Positions 8,812 through 18,434 of a DNA stretch of 64,000 nt are shown one piece after another. The DNA lies in assembly GCF_000403135.1 (NCBI RefSeq), contig NZ_AQPN01000063.1, positions 1 to 64,000 on the forward strand, in the 5' to 3' direction. The translations under genes and the position numbers were made by a program. Below the pieces are notes generated by a model. That model saw nothing but the letters and a program-made list of their open reading frames with translations, was not told where the DNA came from and did not search any database. This DNA comes from Arcticibacter svalbardensis MN12-7 (GTDB lineage: Bacteria; Bacteroidota; Bacteroidia; Sphingobacteriales; Sphingobacteriaceae). Every line of letters starts with the position of its first letter. Within the stretch, counting starts at the first letter, position 1.

Positions 8812-10386
8812 TTAGAGTTTGAATATTAATTCTTCTAATTGTGGAATGTCATACTGTTTTTTGACATTTACGAGCCTTACAATAATTGCTCTGGAATAAG
8901 CTGAATGCTTAAAGTTATGTATTACTTCGAGTACATCAGGATCGATATATCTGGAATTTGTGCCGTCAATAATAACGTCTGATTCTTGTGGTAAATTATT
9001 TAAAGTGTACGAGATTGCCGCTTTATTTAGAAAAGATACCTCCTCAGAAAGCTTCATATGGATAACTTTTTTGTCTCCTTCCCTATTTATGGTATAGAAA
9101 TATGGGTTCCGCATATTATTCCGAAGAATATAAAATATACCGATAACCATCCCTACCGCTACGCCTTTAAGCAAATCAGTGAATACAACGGCTAATATGG
9201 TTACAATAAAGGGTATAAACTGAGACTTTCCCTCGCCCCACATTTTCTTGAAAAGATGAACGTTTGCTAATTTGTAACCGGTGAACAATAGGACTGCTGC
9301 CAGGCAGGATAGCGGAATACTATTGATTATTCCAGGGATCAAAAGCAGGGACGCCAGTAACCAAACTCCATGAAATACACTACTCATTTTGGTTTTACCT
9401 CCAGAATTCACGTTTGCTGAAGAGCGAACGATTACTGCTGTAAGAGGTAATCCACCTATTAATCCAGAAGTCAGGTTTCCTATTCCCTGTGCCACAAGTT
9501 CACGGTTGGTTGGGGAAACCCTTTTATAAGGGTCAATTTTGTCAACAGCCTCTAAACTCAGCAACGACTCTAAACTGGCGACTATCGCAATAGTGAAAGC
9601 TACTGTCCATACAGCGGGATTAGTAATCTGACTAAAATCAGGCGTAACAAACAGGCTTGTAAATTGACCAAATGACTCAACAACAGGAACCTGAACCAAA
9701 TGTTCAGCATTGATTGCCAACGGAGTTCCATGGAATACGATATTTAGAGCAATCCCAACTAGCACAACAATTAAAGGGGCTGGAATACTATTTATCTTTT
9801 TAATCTTAGGCCAGTAAATCAATACAGCTAAAGAAATAAGACTAATAACGACAGCACCATAACTAATCCGGCTTAAAGCCTCAGTTAGCGCAGAGAAGGT
9901 ATTGTTAGCCCCAGCTACAAAACTTTCATTTCCTTCAAAATCAGCATCATATCCTACTGCGTGGGGAAGTTGTTTTAGGATAAGAATAATACCGATAGCA
10001 GCTAGCATCCCTTCAATTACAGAAGAGGGGAAATAGTTCGCAATTGTACCGGCTTTTAGAAAACCTAATATGATTTGAATAATTCCTGCCAGAACTACTG
10101 CCAGCAAGAAAATGTCGAAACTTTGCAACTGGGCTATTGCAGTGAATACAATTACAGTAAGGCCGGCAGCCGGTCCACTCACGCTTAATTGAGATCCACT
10201 TACCGTAGAAACAATAATTCCACCTATAATACCGGTTAATAAACCGGCAAATAGTGGTGCTCCGGATGCAAGGGCAATACCCAGACACAAAGGCAATGCT
10301 ACCAGAAAGACAACTAAGCTTGCAGGAAGGTCTTTTTTTAAATTTTTAGGCGATAAATATCTCGCAAAAATCTTTGATGCAGGCAT
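8812..10386 (-). CDS. SulP-family inorganic anion transporter (sulfate or bicarbonate)
   Basis: 524 residues: about 10-12 hydrophobic segments over residues 20-410, then a soluble C-terminal part of about 95 residues resembling a STAS domain (DVIIDGTNSRYIDPDVLEVI). The N-terminal LVVFLVALPLCLGIALASGAP and the SVSGPAAGLTVIV stretch are typical of SulP/SLC26 permeases. Families differ in substrate (sulfate, bicarbonate, dicarboxylates) and sequence alone does not decide. The adjoining carbonic anhydrase favours bicarbonate, as in BicA-like pairs; the neighbouring porin of the phosphate/anion class favours an anion of some kind. It is the first gene of the carbonic anhydrase operon. Confidence 0.92.
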   Translation of the reverse strand: MPASKIFARYLSPKNLKKDLPASLVVFLVALPLCLGIALASGAPLFAGLLTGIIGGIIVSTVSGSQLSVSGPAAGLTVIVFTAIAQLQSFDIFLLAVVLAGIIQIILGFLKAGTIANYFPSSVIEGMLAAIGIILILKQLPHAVGYDADFEGNESFVAGANNTFSALTEALSRISYGAVVISLISLAVLIYWPKIKKINSIPAPLIVVLVGIALNIVFHGTPLAINAEHLVQVPVVESFGQFTSLFVTPDFSQITNPAVWTVAFTIAIVASLESLLSLEAVDKIDPYKRVSPTNRELVAQGIGNLTSGLIGGLPLTAVIVRSSANVNSGGKTKMSSVFHGVWLLASLLLIPGIINSIPLSCLAAVLLFTGYKLANVHLFKKMWGEGKSQFIPFIVTILAVVFTDLLKGVAVGMVIGIFYILRNNMRNPYFYTINREGDKKVIHMKLSEEVSFLNKAAISYTLNNLPQESDVIIDGTNSRYIDPDVLEVIHNFKHSAYSRAIIVRLVNVKKQYDIPQLEELIFKL

Positions 10387-10474
10387 AATTTGATCTGCTT
10401 AAGTTTAAGAAGGTAAATTTGTATTTATAAACAATATTATATCAGAAAGGCTGATACGTAGATAAACTCAAAAA

Positions 10475-10801
10475 TCAGACGTTTGGAGGAGGGGTAGGTA
10501 CTACAGGATAGAAGGACCTAATATGTTTATCATGATCAGAGATCACAATAACAGGCATTAAAATCAATAAAGGATTTAATGGTGCTATGTTAAAAGTGTT
10601 AAGATTTAAAAACTCTTTTATTGCAGTGTCCTTAACATCAACTGATTTAGGATGCTCTATTTCCAGTTGCATGATCACACTATTCACGCTTCTTGAATCC
10701 AGATGAGCAATAATCAGGGGTGCGATAGAAATCACCATCTTACTTAGAAAGATAGACAAGAAAAATATGCTGAAGAGTCTTTTAGCAAGTGCTTTTCTCA
10801 T
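10475..10801 (-). CDS. Small hypothetical protein with N-terminal hydrophobic segment and Pro-rich C-terminus
   Basis: 108 residues, no family recognised. Residues 8-32 are strongly hydrophobic (signal peptide or anchor), there is a second hydrophobic patch near residue 80, and the protein ends FYPVVPTPPPNV. It lies on the minus strand between the porin and the SulP operon, with about 90 bases on each side. The same architecture (hydrophobic start, prolines at the end) is seen in small cell-envelope proteins near ion transporters in Bacteroidetes, but I cannot assign a function. A six-base dyad (TATCAG, CTGATA) lies just downstream at 10440-10456. Confidence 0.55.
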   Translation of the reverse strand: MRKALAKRLFSIFFLSIFLSKMVISIAPLIIAHLDSRSVNSVIMQLEIEHPKSVDVKDTAIKEFLNLNTFNIAPLNPLLILMPVIVISDHDKHIRSFYPVVPTPPPNV

Positions 10802-10892
10802 GTGTGTGATAACATCTATGACAAAACTAACAAAATAGCTTTTAGTTTTATGTTTATCAACGAGGAAATTACACTTAAATTATATATATGAT

Positions 10893-12091
10893 TTAGATCC
10901 CTAGTTCGACCTGAAACAAGGCTCCCCAGTAATTATTCGTACTGTGTATGTTCCAATTACCTTCTTCCGTATTATAATTCAGGTTAAATTGAGCTTTGAT
11001 TCGATGATTTCTAAAATATTTAGATAAACCTGCTTCAACAACTTCCTTTCTGTTTTCGTATAAAGTGGTTTGATGTTCGGGTTGAACAATAGAATATCGG
11101 AATGCGGTTTCAATATTATTCTTAAACAAGTAGGAGATTTGATTATTGTTTCCCCAACCTGCATATACATAACGAACATCGCCTGCTGCATTAAAGGTAA
11201 GGGGGTTAACTGATCTGCGTTTAAGGAATTCGGATTCGTAGGCCCAGCCACTATATTTGAAGATTAAATCGAATATAGCCGTTCCCATATCTCTTTGAGC
11301 ATATAATTCTTTGCCTAACTGCCCACCTGTACGATTTGTTTTTACATTATAACTATACCCTCCTCCTATTGCTAGTTTAAGAGTTTCCTCTCTTTCGAGG
11401 TCGCCTTCAGAATAATCACCATCATTTTTAAACAGGCCAAAAGGAAGAATTTCTACTCTTCCGGTATAAGCTAATCCATTGTCTGTACCATTTACGCTTC
11501 GACCTTCGCCTGTAGTAACTGCCGCCTTGAAACGGTATGGCATATCGGCAATCGTATTGTTGTAATAGGCTTTTAGACCGAAATCACGATCGACTGTGAA
11601 AATTCCGTTTACGATTGATCTTTCAACAAACTGTAGCTGTCCGGATGAATTGACTCTCTGGCGGTTTCCGGGAAGCTTATTCTGCCCAAAAGCAATATAG
11701 AATTTATCGGTAAAGTGGTAAAAGACTACTGCATCGCGAACAATATTGGCAATTCCGGTATTGTCAAAGTCCTGATCACTTCGTGTAAATGCCAGCTGAA
11801 TGCTATAGCCAATTTTAGGACTTAGTACATATCCATCTACCCGAAGCCGAAGTCGTCTTACCCGTGCATCCCACTCTGAGATTCCCAAATCATCACCACC
11901 ATTTGTATAAAAACCCATTCTGTTTTGCATTCTGAAACGAAAGTTAGCATAGAAAGAGGAATCTTTGGTTGCAACTTCTAGTCCTTTCATTTTAAAAATC
12001 ATTGGGCGTTCATCTACTTCACCTTGCGCAAATACATTAAGGATAATAAAAAAAATAACAGGGATAAAAAGGTGTGCTTAATCTGTGGCAT
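10893..12091 (-). CDS. Phosphate-selective porin O/P family outer-membrane protein, frameshifted in the signal peptide
   Basis: The open frame from 12002 gives 369 residues of a porin O/P-like beta barrel (RFRMQNRMGFY near the start, alternating aromatic strands, C-terminal WGALFQVELGI ending in a hydrophobic residue). That frame lacks a signal peptide. Upstream in the same frame the DNA still encodes signal-like VIFFIILNVFAQGEVDERP but meets a stop with no start codon. An ATG at 12089-12091 in the next frame starts MPQIKHTFLSLLFF. The two halves join if the run of eight T (A8 on the plus strand, 12048-12055) had nine. So the gene is off by one base, through slippage, mutation or sequence error. 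The partner SulP gene suggests anion uptake. Confidence 0.85.
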
Positions 12092-12476
12092 TATTAGTTA
12101 ATCTTAAAAAAGTAAAATTATTAAGATTACTTAACATTATTGGCCTGAAGATTAAATTAATGTTAAGTAATTAATTTTATGTTTAAAAACGTTAATTATT
12201 AAATCCTATAATAATACAAAAGCTGTATATCTATATTAAGGCGAGATAATACCGTATCTGATATATAACTAAAGTGCAATTCTATTCACCTAAACCGTAG
12301 CTTCTCCTCTCGGTTATGAGTTAATTGGGGAGTAGGTGAGGTCAATTCCTATTTTTCTACACATCAATTAAAAAGCTATGCTTATTTACTTATGCTATTT
12401 TCTATTATAAACTAGAAAACTAGAATTTTTATTTTAATTCCTAATAGCCTTAATACAGTGTTGACTCTAAAAATCG
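12092..12476. other. Divergent intergenic region between porin and ABC transporter
   Basis: About 385 very A/T-rich bases with no gene. It holds a 14-bp inverted repeat (12126-12171), a weaker dyad around CACCTA...TAGGTG (12290-12336), and at its end the -7 element of the ABC transporter gene. Confidence 0.5.
12126..12171. promoter_or_regulatory. 14-bp inverted repeat upstream of the porin start
   Basis: The left arm 12126-12139 (ATTACTTAACATTA) and right arm 12158-12171 (TAATGTTAAGTAAT) are exact complements with an 18-base loop. The repeat sits 35-80 bases upstream of the porin ATG at 12091, where an operator or leader hairpin would act. No regulator is identified. Confidence 0.45.
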
Positions 12477-12484
12477 TAATTTTG
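12477..12484 (+). promoter_or_regulatory. -7 element of the ABC transporter gene
   Basis: TAATTTTG at 12477-12484 matches TAnnTTTG, 18 bases before the ATG at 12503. A TTG at 12461-12463 is too close to be a standard -33 box, so only the -7 element is supported. Confidence 0.4.
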
Positions 12485-12502
12485 TAGCGAAAGAATTGAT
12501 CG

Positions 12503-14278
12503 ATGGCGAAGATTAGCGGAAAAGCTTATGATATAAACTTATTAAAACGGATATACCTCTATATCAAACCTTACCATAAGATGTTCGTATGGAGTGTGGT
12601 ACTAACTATACTGCTAGCCATAGTAGCTCCACTCCGCCCCTTTCTGATTCAATATGCACTCGATCATTATGTATTTGAAAATGATTCGCAGGGATTAGTT
12701 TTCATGACCATCGTTCTGTTCATTTTACTTATTCTGCAAACGATCATTCAATATTTCCATACGTATCTAACCAATGTACTTGGCCAGTCAACTATCCGCG
12801 ACTTAAGAATCCATGTATTTAATCATATCACTAAATTAAAACTTCGTTTTTTTGACCGTACACCTATCGGGCAGCTCATCACACGTACCGTTTCTGATCT
12901 GGAAACGATTGCTGATATATTTTCCGAAGGACTGATTGTAATTGTTGGTGATATATTGCAAGTATTTGCCATCATTGGAGTAATGCTTTATGTGGACTGG
13001 AAACTGACACTCATTGTGTTGGCCCCGATGCCTCTGCTGATGTTAGCTACCTATGTATTTAAAGAAGCCATTAAATCGGCGTTTCAGGATGTCCGCAGTC
13101 AGGTAAGCAACCTGAATACTTTTTTGCAGGAGCATATTACCGGGATGAGCATTATAAAATATTTTGCGCGTGAGAACCAGGAGATGCACAAGTTTAAAAA
13201 GATTAACGCCAAACATAGAGATGCAAACATCAGGTCGAACTGGTATTATTCTATATTTTTCCCTGTTGTAGAAGTTATATCGTCACTATCCATTGGTTTG
13301 CTGGTATGGTACGGATCGAAGTCTATCATAGAAAACGACCTGTCACCAGGTGTGATCGTCTCTTTTATCATGTATATCAACCTATTATACCGTCCTATAC
13401 GTGAATTGGCAGATAAATTTAACACCCTTCAGATGGGTATGGTTGGGGCCGAACGTGTATTTACTTTATTGGACAGCAAAGAAGAGGAAGTGAATACAGG
13501 CGACTACAGTCCGGAGATCTTTACCGGCTCTATATCCTTTGAACATGTCTGGTTTGCCTATACCGAAGAGAAATGGGTTTTAAAAGACGTCAGTTTCAAA
13601 GTAAAACCAGGTGAAACACTGGCTATTGTGGGTGCTACCGGGGCAGGCAAATCCTCCATTATCAACATACTGAATAGGTTTTACAGCATTGGGAAAGGCA
13701 GTATTAAAATTGACGACCGTGATATCAGAGATTACTCCTTACCTTATCTCCGTTCCAAAATTGCCACAGTGATTCAGGATGTTTTCCTTTTTACCGATAC
13801 GATTGAAAACAATATTACTCTAGGGAACCCAAACATTCTTAAAGCAGATGTAGTTGCTGCTGCTAAAGAGGCAGGTGCCCATGAATTTATTGAGCGACTA
13901 CCCGGTGGGTACGATTATAACGTAATGGAACGGGGATCAACTCTATCTGCTGGTCAGGCGCAGCTCATCTCTTTTATCCGTGCATTAATTTACAACCCTA
14001 AAATACTGGTATTAGATGAAGCAACATCATCAGTGGATACAGAAACCGAATTATTAATTCAATCTACGCTACAGCGGCTTGTAAAGGGTCGTACCTCTAT
14101 TGTGATTGCGCATAGGCTGTCTACAATACAAAATGCCGATAAAATAATCGTGCTGGATCTGGGAGAGATTCAGGAAATCGGGTCCCATCAGGAACTTCTG
14201 CAGCTCAACGGATTCTATAAACGTTTGTTCGATCTGCAGTTTAATTCGGCTGGAATTAAAAAATCTACGGTAAGCTGA
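12503..14278 (+). CDS. ABC transporter half-molecule, permease fused to ATPase (type IV exporter)
   Basis: 591 residues, the usual length of MsbA/lipid or drug exporters that work as dimers in the inner membrane. Six membrane segments occupy about residues 20-310. The nucleotide-binding domain has Walker A GATGAGKSS (about residue 377), Walker B ILVLDEATSSVD, and the H-loop histidine in VIAHRLSTI. The signature is STLSAGQAQL rather than the textbook LSGGQ, a variant known in this exporter subfamily. It could form a homodimer, or a heterodimer with a distant partner. Substrate unknown. It is followed at 60 bases by sucD, which has its own promoter. Confidence 0.93.
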   Translation: MAKISGKAYDINLLKRIYLYIKPYHKMFVWSVVLTILLAIVAPLRPFLIQYALDHYVFENDSQGLVFMTIVLFILLILQTIIQYFHTYLTNVLGQSTIRDLRIHVFNHITKLKLRFFDRTPIGQLITRTVSDLETIADIFSEGLIVIVGDILQVFAIIGVMLYVDWKLTLIVLAPMPLLMLATYVFKEAIKSAFQDVRSQVSNLNTFLQEHITGMSIIKYFARENQEMHKFKKINAKHRDANIRSNWYYSIFFPVVEVISSLSIGLLVWYGSKSIIENDLSPGVIVSFIMYINLLYRPIRELADKFNTLQMGMVGAERVFTLLDSKEEEVNTGDYSPEIFTGSISFEHVWFAYTEEKWVLKDVSFKVKPGETLAIVGATGAGKSSIINILNRFYSIGKGSIKIDDRDIRDYSLPYLRSKIATVIQDVFLFTDTIENNITLGNPNILKADVVAAAKEAGAHEFIERLPGGYDYNVMERGSTLSAGQAQLISFIRALIYNPKILVLDEATSSVDTETELLIQSTLQRLVKGRTSIVIAHRLSTIQNADKIIVLDLGEIQEIGSHQELLQLNGFYKRLFDLQFNSAGIKKSTVS

Positions 14279-14287
14279 CAAAAAGGT

Positions 14288-14317
14288 TTGGCTTATTAAG
14301 CTAATCTCTTAGTTTTG
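14288..14317 (+). promoter_or_regulatory. Consensus promoter of sucD
   Basis: TTG (14288-14290) and TAGTTTTG (14310-14317) are separated by exactly 19 bases, a perfect fit to the Bacteroidetes TTG-N19-TAnnTTTG promoter. Transcription would start about 15-20 bases before the sucD ATG at 14338. Confidence 0.75.
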
Positions 14318-14337
14318 CATATCTTAAAATCCGACCA

Positions 14338-15216
14338 ATGAGTGTATTAGTTAATAAAAATTCCAAAGTTATTGTTCAGGGCTTCACCGGAAATGAAGGT
14401 ACTTATCATGCGACCCAAATGATTGAGTACGGAACACAGGTTGTAGGTGGTGTTACTCCAGGAAAAGGAGGACAAACCCATCTAGACCGACCTGTCTTCA
14501 ACACTGTTAAAGAGGCAGTTGAAAAAACTGGTGCTGATGTTTCTATCATATTTGTACCTCCTGCTTTTGCGGGCGATGCTATTTTAGAAGCAGCTGAAGC
14601 TGGTATTAAAGTTATAGTTTGTATAACTGAGGGTATTCCAACGAAAGATATGATCCTTGTTAAGGAATATATATCAGGTAAAGATTGTCGCCTTATTGGT
14701 CCAAACTGCCCGGGAATAATAACAGCTGATGAAGCAAAGATTGGTATTATGCCAGGATTTATCTTTAAAAAGGGCTCAATAGGCATTGTTTCTAAATCAG
14801 GGACGTTGACTTATGAAGCAGTAGATCAGGTTGTAAAAGCAGGATTAGGAATCACCACTGCCATTGGTATTGGTGGAGATCCGATCATTGGAACACCAAC
14901 TGTTGAAGCGGTTAAACTGCTCATGGAAGATCCTGAAACAAAAGGAATCGTCATGATTGGTGAAATTGGTGGCGGAATGGAAGCTGAAGCGGCTCTGTGG
15001 ATTAAAGAAAATGGCACTAAACCTGTAGTTGGCTTTATTGCTGGCCAGACTGCTCCTGCGGGACGTAGAATGGGCCATGCGGGTGCAATAGTAGGTGGTG
15101 CTGATGACACTGCAGCTGCTAAAATGCGTATTATGACAGAATGTGGAATCCGTGTAGTGGAATCACCTGCTGAAATAGGTGCTGCAATGGCTGAAGAACT
15201 TGCTAAGCTAGGTTAA
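14338..15216 (+). CDS. sucD: Succinyl-CoA synthetase, alpha subunit
   Basis: 292 residues, normal length. With SucC it makes succinate plus ATP/GTP from succinyl-CoA in the TCA cycle. The CoA-binding N-terminal domain contains [14 protein letters not shown] and [13 protein letters not shown]. The C-terminal ligase domain carries the phosphohistidine in [12 protein letters not shown] (about residue 246) and the GPNCPGI motif. sucC is not adjacent, as is usual in Bacteroidetes, and the gene has a perfect promoter of its own. The convergent neighbour is aconitase, another TCA enzyme. Confidence 0.97.
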   Translation: MSVLVNKNSKVIVQGFTGNEGTYHATQMIEYGTQVVGGVTPGKGGQTHLDRPVFNTVKEAVEKTGADVSIIFVPPAFAGDAILEAAEAGIKVIVCITEGIPTKDMILVKEYISGKDCRLIGPNCPGIITADEAKIGIMPGFIFKKGSIGIVSKSGTLTYEAVDQVVKAGLGITTAIGIGGDPIIGTPTVEAVKLLMEDPETKGIVMIGEIGGGMEAEAALWIKENGTKPVVGFIAGQTAPAGRRMGHAGAIVGGADDTAAAKMRIMTECGIRVVESPAEIGAAMAEELAKLG

Positions 15217-15263
15217 GGAAATTTTTAAATAGCTAGATAATATTCTTCATTTATCTATATCAT

Positions 15264-15297
15264 AACAAAGTCCCGGTTGATTGACCGGGACTTTGTT
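15264..15297. terminator. Bidirectional terminator between sucD and aconitase
   Basis: Bases 15264-15277 and 15284-15297 form a perfect 14-bp stem (core AGTCCCGGT/ACCGGGACT) with a TGATTG loop. T-rich sequence on the plus side serves sucD. The aconitase stop codon lies 20 bases further, on the opposite strand. Confidence 0.8.
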
Positions 15298-15319
15298 GTT
15301 ATTAGATTAACTGAATCGT

Positions 15320-17587
15320 CTAAAACTCTTGTTTCATCCTTATGATATTCAGAGCTGCTCCAGCTTTAAACCATTCAATCTGTTGTTGATTGTAAGTATG
15401 GTTAACAGCAAAAGACTCTGACTTTCCATCTTCATGATGAAGAACAACGTGAAGCTGTTTTCCAGGAGCAAAAGAAGTCAATCCTTCAATATCAATTATA
15501 TCATTTTCCTGAACCTTATTGTAGTCAGTAGGATCGTCAAAGGTGACACCCAGCATTCCTTGTTTTTTAAGATTCGTTTCATGGATACGGGCAAAAGATT
15601 TAACCAATATAACCCGAACGCCTAAATGACGAGGTTCCATAGCAGCATGTTCGCGTGAAGATCCTTCTCCATAGTTTTCATCACCCACTACGATTGTTCC
15701 GATACCCGCTGCTTTATATGCACGCTGAGTAGCTGGAACAGGGCCATATATACCCGTCAACTGATTCTTCACTGAATCGGTCTGATCAGTAAAGTAATTC
15801 ATCGCACCTATTAACATATTATTAGAAATATTGTCAATATGGCCTCTGAATTTCAACCAAGGTCCTGCCATAGAAATATGGTCGGTAGTACACTTGCCTT
15901 TTGCTTTAATTAATAATTTCAGCCCTTTAATATCAACGCCTTCCCAAGCAGGGAAAGGTGCAAGAAGTTGCAGTCTGCTGGATTTTTCATCAACAAGTAC
16001 TTCAACAGCAGTACCATCTTCAGCTGGTTCCTGGTAACCTGCATCTTCTACAGCAAACCCTTTAATCGGCATTTCTATACCTTGAGGTTCTTCCAATTTA
16101 ACCGATTCGCCATTTTCATTGATTAGAAAATCTGTTAGCGGATTAAATGTTAAGTCGCCGGCAATAGCTAAAGCGGTTACAATCTCAGGAGACGCTACAA
16201 AAGCATGTGTATTTGGATTACCATCATTTCGTTTGGCAAAGTTCCTGTTGAACGAGGTTATAATAGAGTTTCTGCGGGTAGGATCATCAGTATGACGAGC
16301 CCATTGGCCAATACAAGGACCACAAGCATTCGCTAGTACCACACCACCAATCTTTTCAAATGTATCCAGGTAACCATCGCGTTCTACGGTATATCTCACT
16401 AATTCCGATCCCGGAGTTACTGTATATTCTGCTTTTGCGATCAGGTTTTTATCTACTGCTTGCTGAGCCAGAGATGCTGCTCTTGTAATATCTTCGTATG
16501 AAGAGTTGGTACAAGAACCGATTAAACCAACTTCAAGTTTTGCCGGCCAGTTATGTTCTTTAACTGCTGCTGCAAACTGAGAAATAGGCCATGCTAAATC
16601 TGGAGTAAAGGGACCATTAATATGAGGTTCAAGTGTGTCAAGGTCAATTTCTATTACCTGATCGAAATAAAGTTCAGGGTTAGCATATACTTCATCATCA
16701 CCTGTTAAATGAACACTTACCTGGTTAGCAAGATCGGCAATTTCGGCTCTTCCTGTTCCACGTAAATAGATTTCCGCTTTTTCATCGTAGCCAAAAACAG
16801 ATGTAGTAGCACCAATTTCAGCGCCCATATTACAGATAGTAGCTTTACCGGTTGCAGATAAAGAACGTGCTCCTTCACCAAAGTATTCCACGATACAACC
16901 TGTACCACCTTTAACGGTTAGCACACCCGCCACCTTCAGGATAACATCTTTAGCAGATGTCCAGCCTGACAACTTACCAGTTAATTTAACACCGATTAGT
17001 TTAGGAAACTTTAATTCCCAAGCGAAACCAGCCATAACATCACAAGCATCAGCACCACCAACACCTATAGCAATCATGCCTAATCCACCTGCATTAGGGG
17101 TATGCGAATCGGTACCAATCATCAATCCACCGGGGAAAGCGTAATTTTCTAATACTACCTGATGAATGATCCCTGCTCCTGGCTTCCAAAAACCAAGTCC
17201 GTATTTATTACAAACCGAAGAAAGGAAGTCGTATACTTCTTTATTCGTGTTGTTCGCAATTTCTAAATCTTCAGTAGCTCCTATTTTTGCCTGGATCAAA
17301 TGGTCGCAATGCACTGTAGAAGGAACTGCAACCTGAGGCCTGCCCGCTTGCATAAATTGCAACAAAGCCATTTGAGCCGTTGCGTCTTGCATAGCTACAC
17401 GGTCAGGTGCAAAATCAACATAAGAAGTTCCACGACAGTAAGCTTCTTCGGCATTACCATTCCATAGATGCGAATAAAGAATTTTTTCTGTTAGGGTAAG
17501 AGGTTTTCCAACAACTTTTTTGGCAGCTTCAATACGGCTTTCCAAATTGCTGTAAACCTTCTGGATCATTTCTATATCAAATGCCAT
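15320..17587 (-). CDS. acnA: Aconitate hydratase (mitochondrial-type aconitase)
   Basis: 755 residues from the ATG at 17587 ([12 protein letters not shown]). The frame is open 30 codons further upstream, but that extension is not conserved-looking and would make the protein too long. It isomerises citrate to isocitrate in the TCA cycle using a [4Fe-4S] cluster. Cluster ligands are visible in [10 protein letters not shown] and [11 protein letters not shown]. The catalytic region [15 protein letters not shown] and the arginine in [14 protein letters not shown] are present in the C-terminal swivel domain. Length and sequence are those of the mitochondrial-like class rather than AcnB. Transcription is convergent with sucD. 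Confidence 0.96.
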   Translation of the reverse strand: MAFDIEMIQKVYSNLESRIEAAKKVVGKPLTLTEKILYSHLWNGNAEEAYCRGTSYVDFAPDRVAMQDATAQMALLQFMQAGRPQVAVPSTVHCDHLIQAKIGATEDLEIANNTNKEVYDFLSSVCNKYGLGFWKPGAGIIHQVVLENYAFPGGLMIGTDSHTPNAGGLGMIAIGVGGADACDVMAGFAWELKFPKLIGVKLTGKLSGWTSAKDVILKVAGVLTVKGGTGCIVEYFGEGARSLSATGKATICNMGAEIGATTSVFGYDEKAEIYLRGTGRAEIADLANQVSVHLTGDDEVYANPELYFDQVIEIDLDTLEPHINGPFTPDLAWPISQFAAAVKEHNWPAKLEVGLIGSCTNSSYEDITRAASLAQQAVDKNLIAKAEYTVTPGSELVRYTVERDGYLDTFEKIGGVVLANACGPCIGQWARHTDDPTRRNSIITSFNRNFAKRNDGNPNTHAFVASPEIVTALAIAGDLTFNPLTDFLINENGESVKLEEPQGIEMPIKGFAVEDAGYQEPAEDGTAVEVLVDEKSSRLQLLAPFPAWEGVDIKGLKLLIKAKGKCTTDHISMAGPWLKFRGHIDNISNNMLIGAMNYFTDQTDSVKNQLTGIYGPVPATQRAYKAAGIGTIVVGDENYGEGSSREHAAMEPRHLGVRVILVKSFARIHETNLKKQGMLGVTFDDPTDYNKVQENDIIDIEGLTSFAPGKQLHVVLHHEDGKSESFAVNHTYNQQQIEWFKAGAALNIIRMKQEF

Positions 17588-17771
17588 TATGAGTTTATTA
17601 TTAAGGGGTTTACATTTAAAACTCAACCCTATTGAGGTGAGTTCTTGCGAAATTACAAAAAATGGATGACAGGTCACCCATCAAGATAGGACAATTATTA
17701 TTTGGAAAAGTTCTTGTTAACAGAAATATTTAGAGCCGATTTTTTAAGTTATATGGTAATAAGTCCTCGTT

Positions 17772-18389
17772 TTAGAGTTTTTCAAATTGATACCCTTTTT
17801 GGGTCCAATATTCTAATGCTCTTGGAAGTACATATTGCAGTCGCTCTAAAGCTTTCAAACTATCATGAAAAACGATAATTGCCCCCGGTTTTGTAGCATG
17901 TAGCACTCTTTTGAGGCAGGTTTCAGGACTTAGACTCTGATCAAAATCACCCGTTAATATATCCCACATTACAATGTTTAAATCGGGATACTCCTTTTTC
18001 AAAAGCCCAATCTGCGACCTTTTTATCTTCCCGTAAGGAGGTCTGAACAGGTTAGATTTCACTAATAGATTGCATTTTTTTACATTTTGAAGATAAACCT
18101 CATCATCTGTTATCCAACCTTTTAAATGATTAAAGGTATGATTTCCAATACGATGACCTTGATTTATCAACTGCTGAAATACTTCAGGATGCTTACGTAT
18201 ATTATCACCTATACAGAAAAACGTAGCGGGCGCATTATATAATTTTAGCGTTTTTATGACAAAGGGTGTAACAATGGGAATAGGACCATCGTCAAAGGTG
18301 ATATATATTGTATTTGAATCGTTTAACTTCCTCCATATTAAAGAAGGATAGATTAATCTTAGCCAGGCAGGAGTTTTTACGAGATACAT
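17772..18389 (-). CDS. Polysaccharide deacetylase (NodB-domain, CE4 family)
   Basis: 205 residues, nearly all one NodB homology domain. The five CE4 motifs are largely visible: TFDDGP (metal and catalytic aspartates), HRIGNHTFNH (two metal histidines), RPPYG, DILTGDFDQ and IIVFHDS. CE4 enzymes remove N-acetyl groups from peptidoglycan or chitin-type sugars using a divalent metal. No clear signal peptide is present, though the first 20 residues are mildly hydrophobic. It is divergent from the tolC-like gene with a 45-base gap. Confidence 0.92.
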   Translation of the reverse strand: MYLVKTPAWLRLIYPSLIWRKLNDSNTIYITFDDGPIPIVTPFVIKTLKLYNAPATFFCIGDNIRKHPEVFQQLINQGHRIGNHTFNHLKGWITDDEVYLQNVKKCNLLVKSNLFRPPYGKIKRSQIGLLKKEYPDLNIVMWDILTGDFDQSLSPETCLKRVLHATKPGAIIVFHDSLKALERLQYVLPRALEYWTQKGYQFEKL

Positions 18390-18434
18390 ATTATGTTAGG
18401 ATACGTGCAATACTACAAATTTATTAGTTGAGGA

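Noticed and set aside
10440-10456. TATCAG/CTGATA dyad as an operator for SulP
   Set aside because: Six-base arms with a five-base gap are expected by chance in A/T-rich DNA, and the spacing does not match the TGA-N6-TCA boxes.
13940-13975. LSAGQ instead of LSGGQ as an inactivating change in the ABC transporter
   Set aside because: This variant is found in active exporters of the same subfamily, and all other ATPase motifs are intact.
14406-15110. Long minus-strand open frames inside sucD
   Set aside because: Antisense shadows of a conserved gene with strong sense-strand motifs; no similarity to known proteins.
17588-17677. Thirty extra N-terminal residues on aconitase
   Set aside because: The ATG at 17587 begins the conserved MAFDIEMIQ sequence; the extension has no conserved features.
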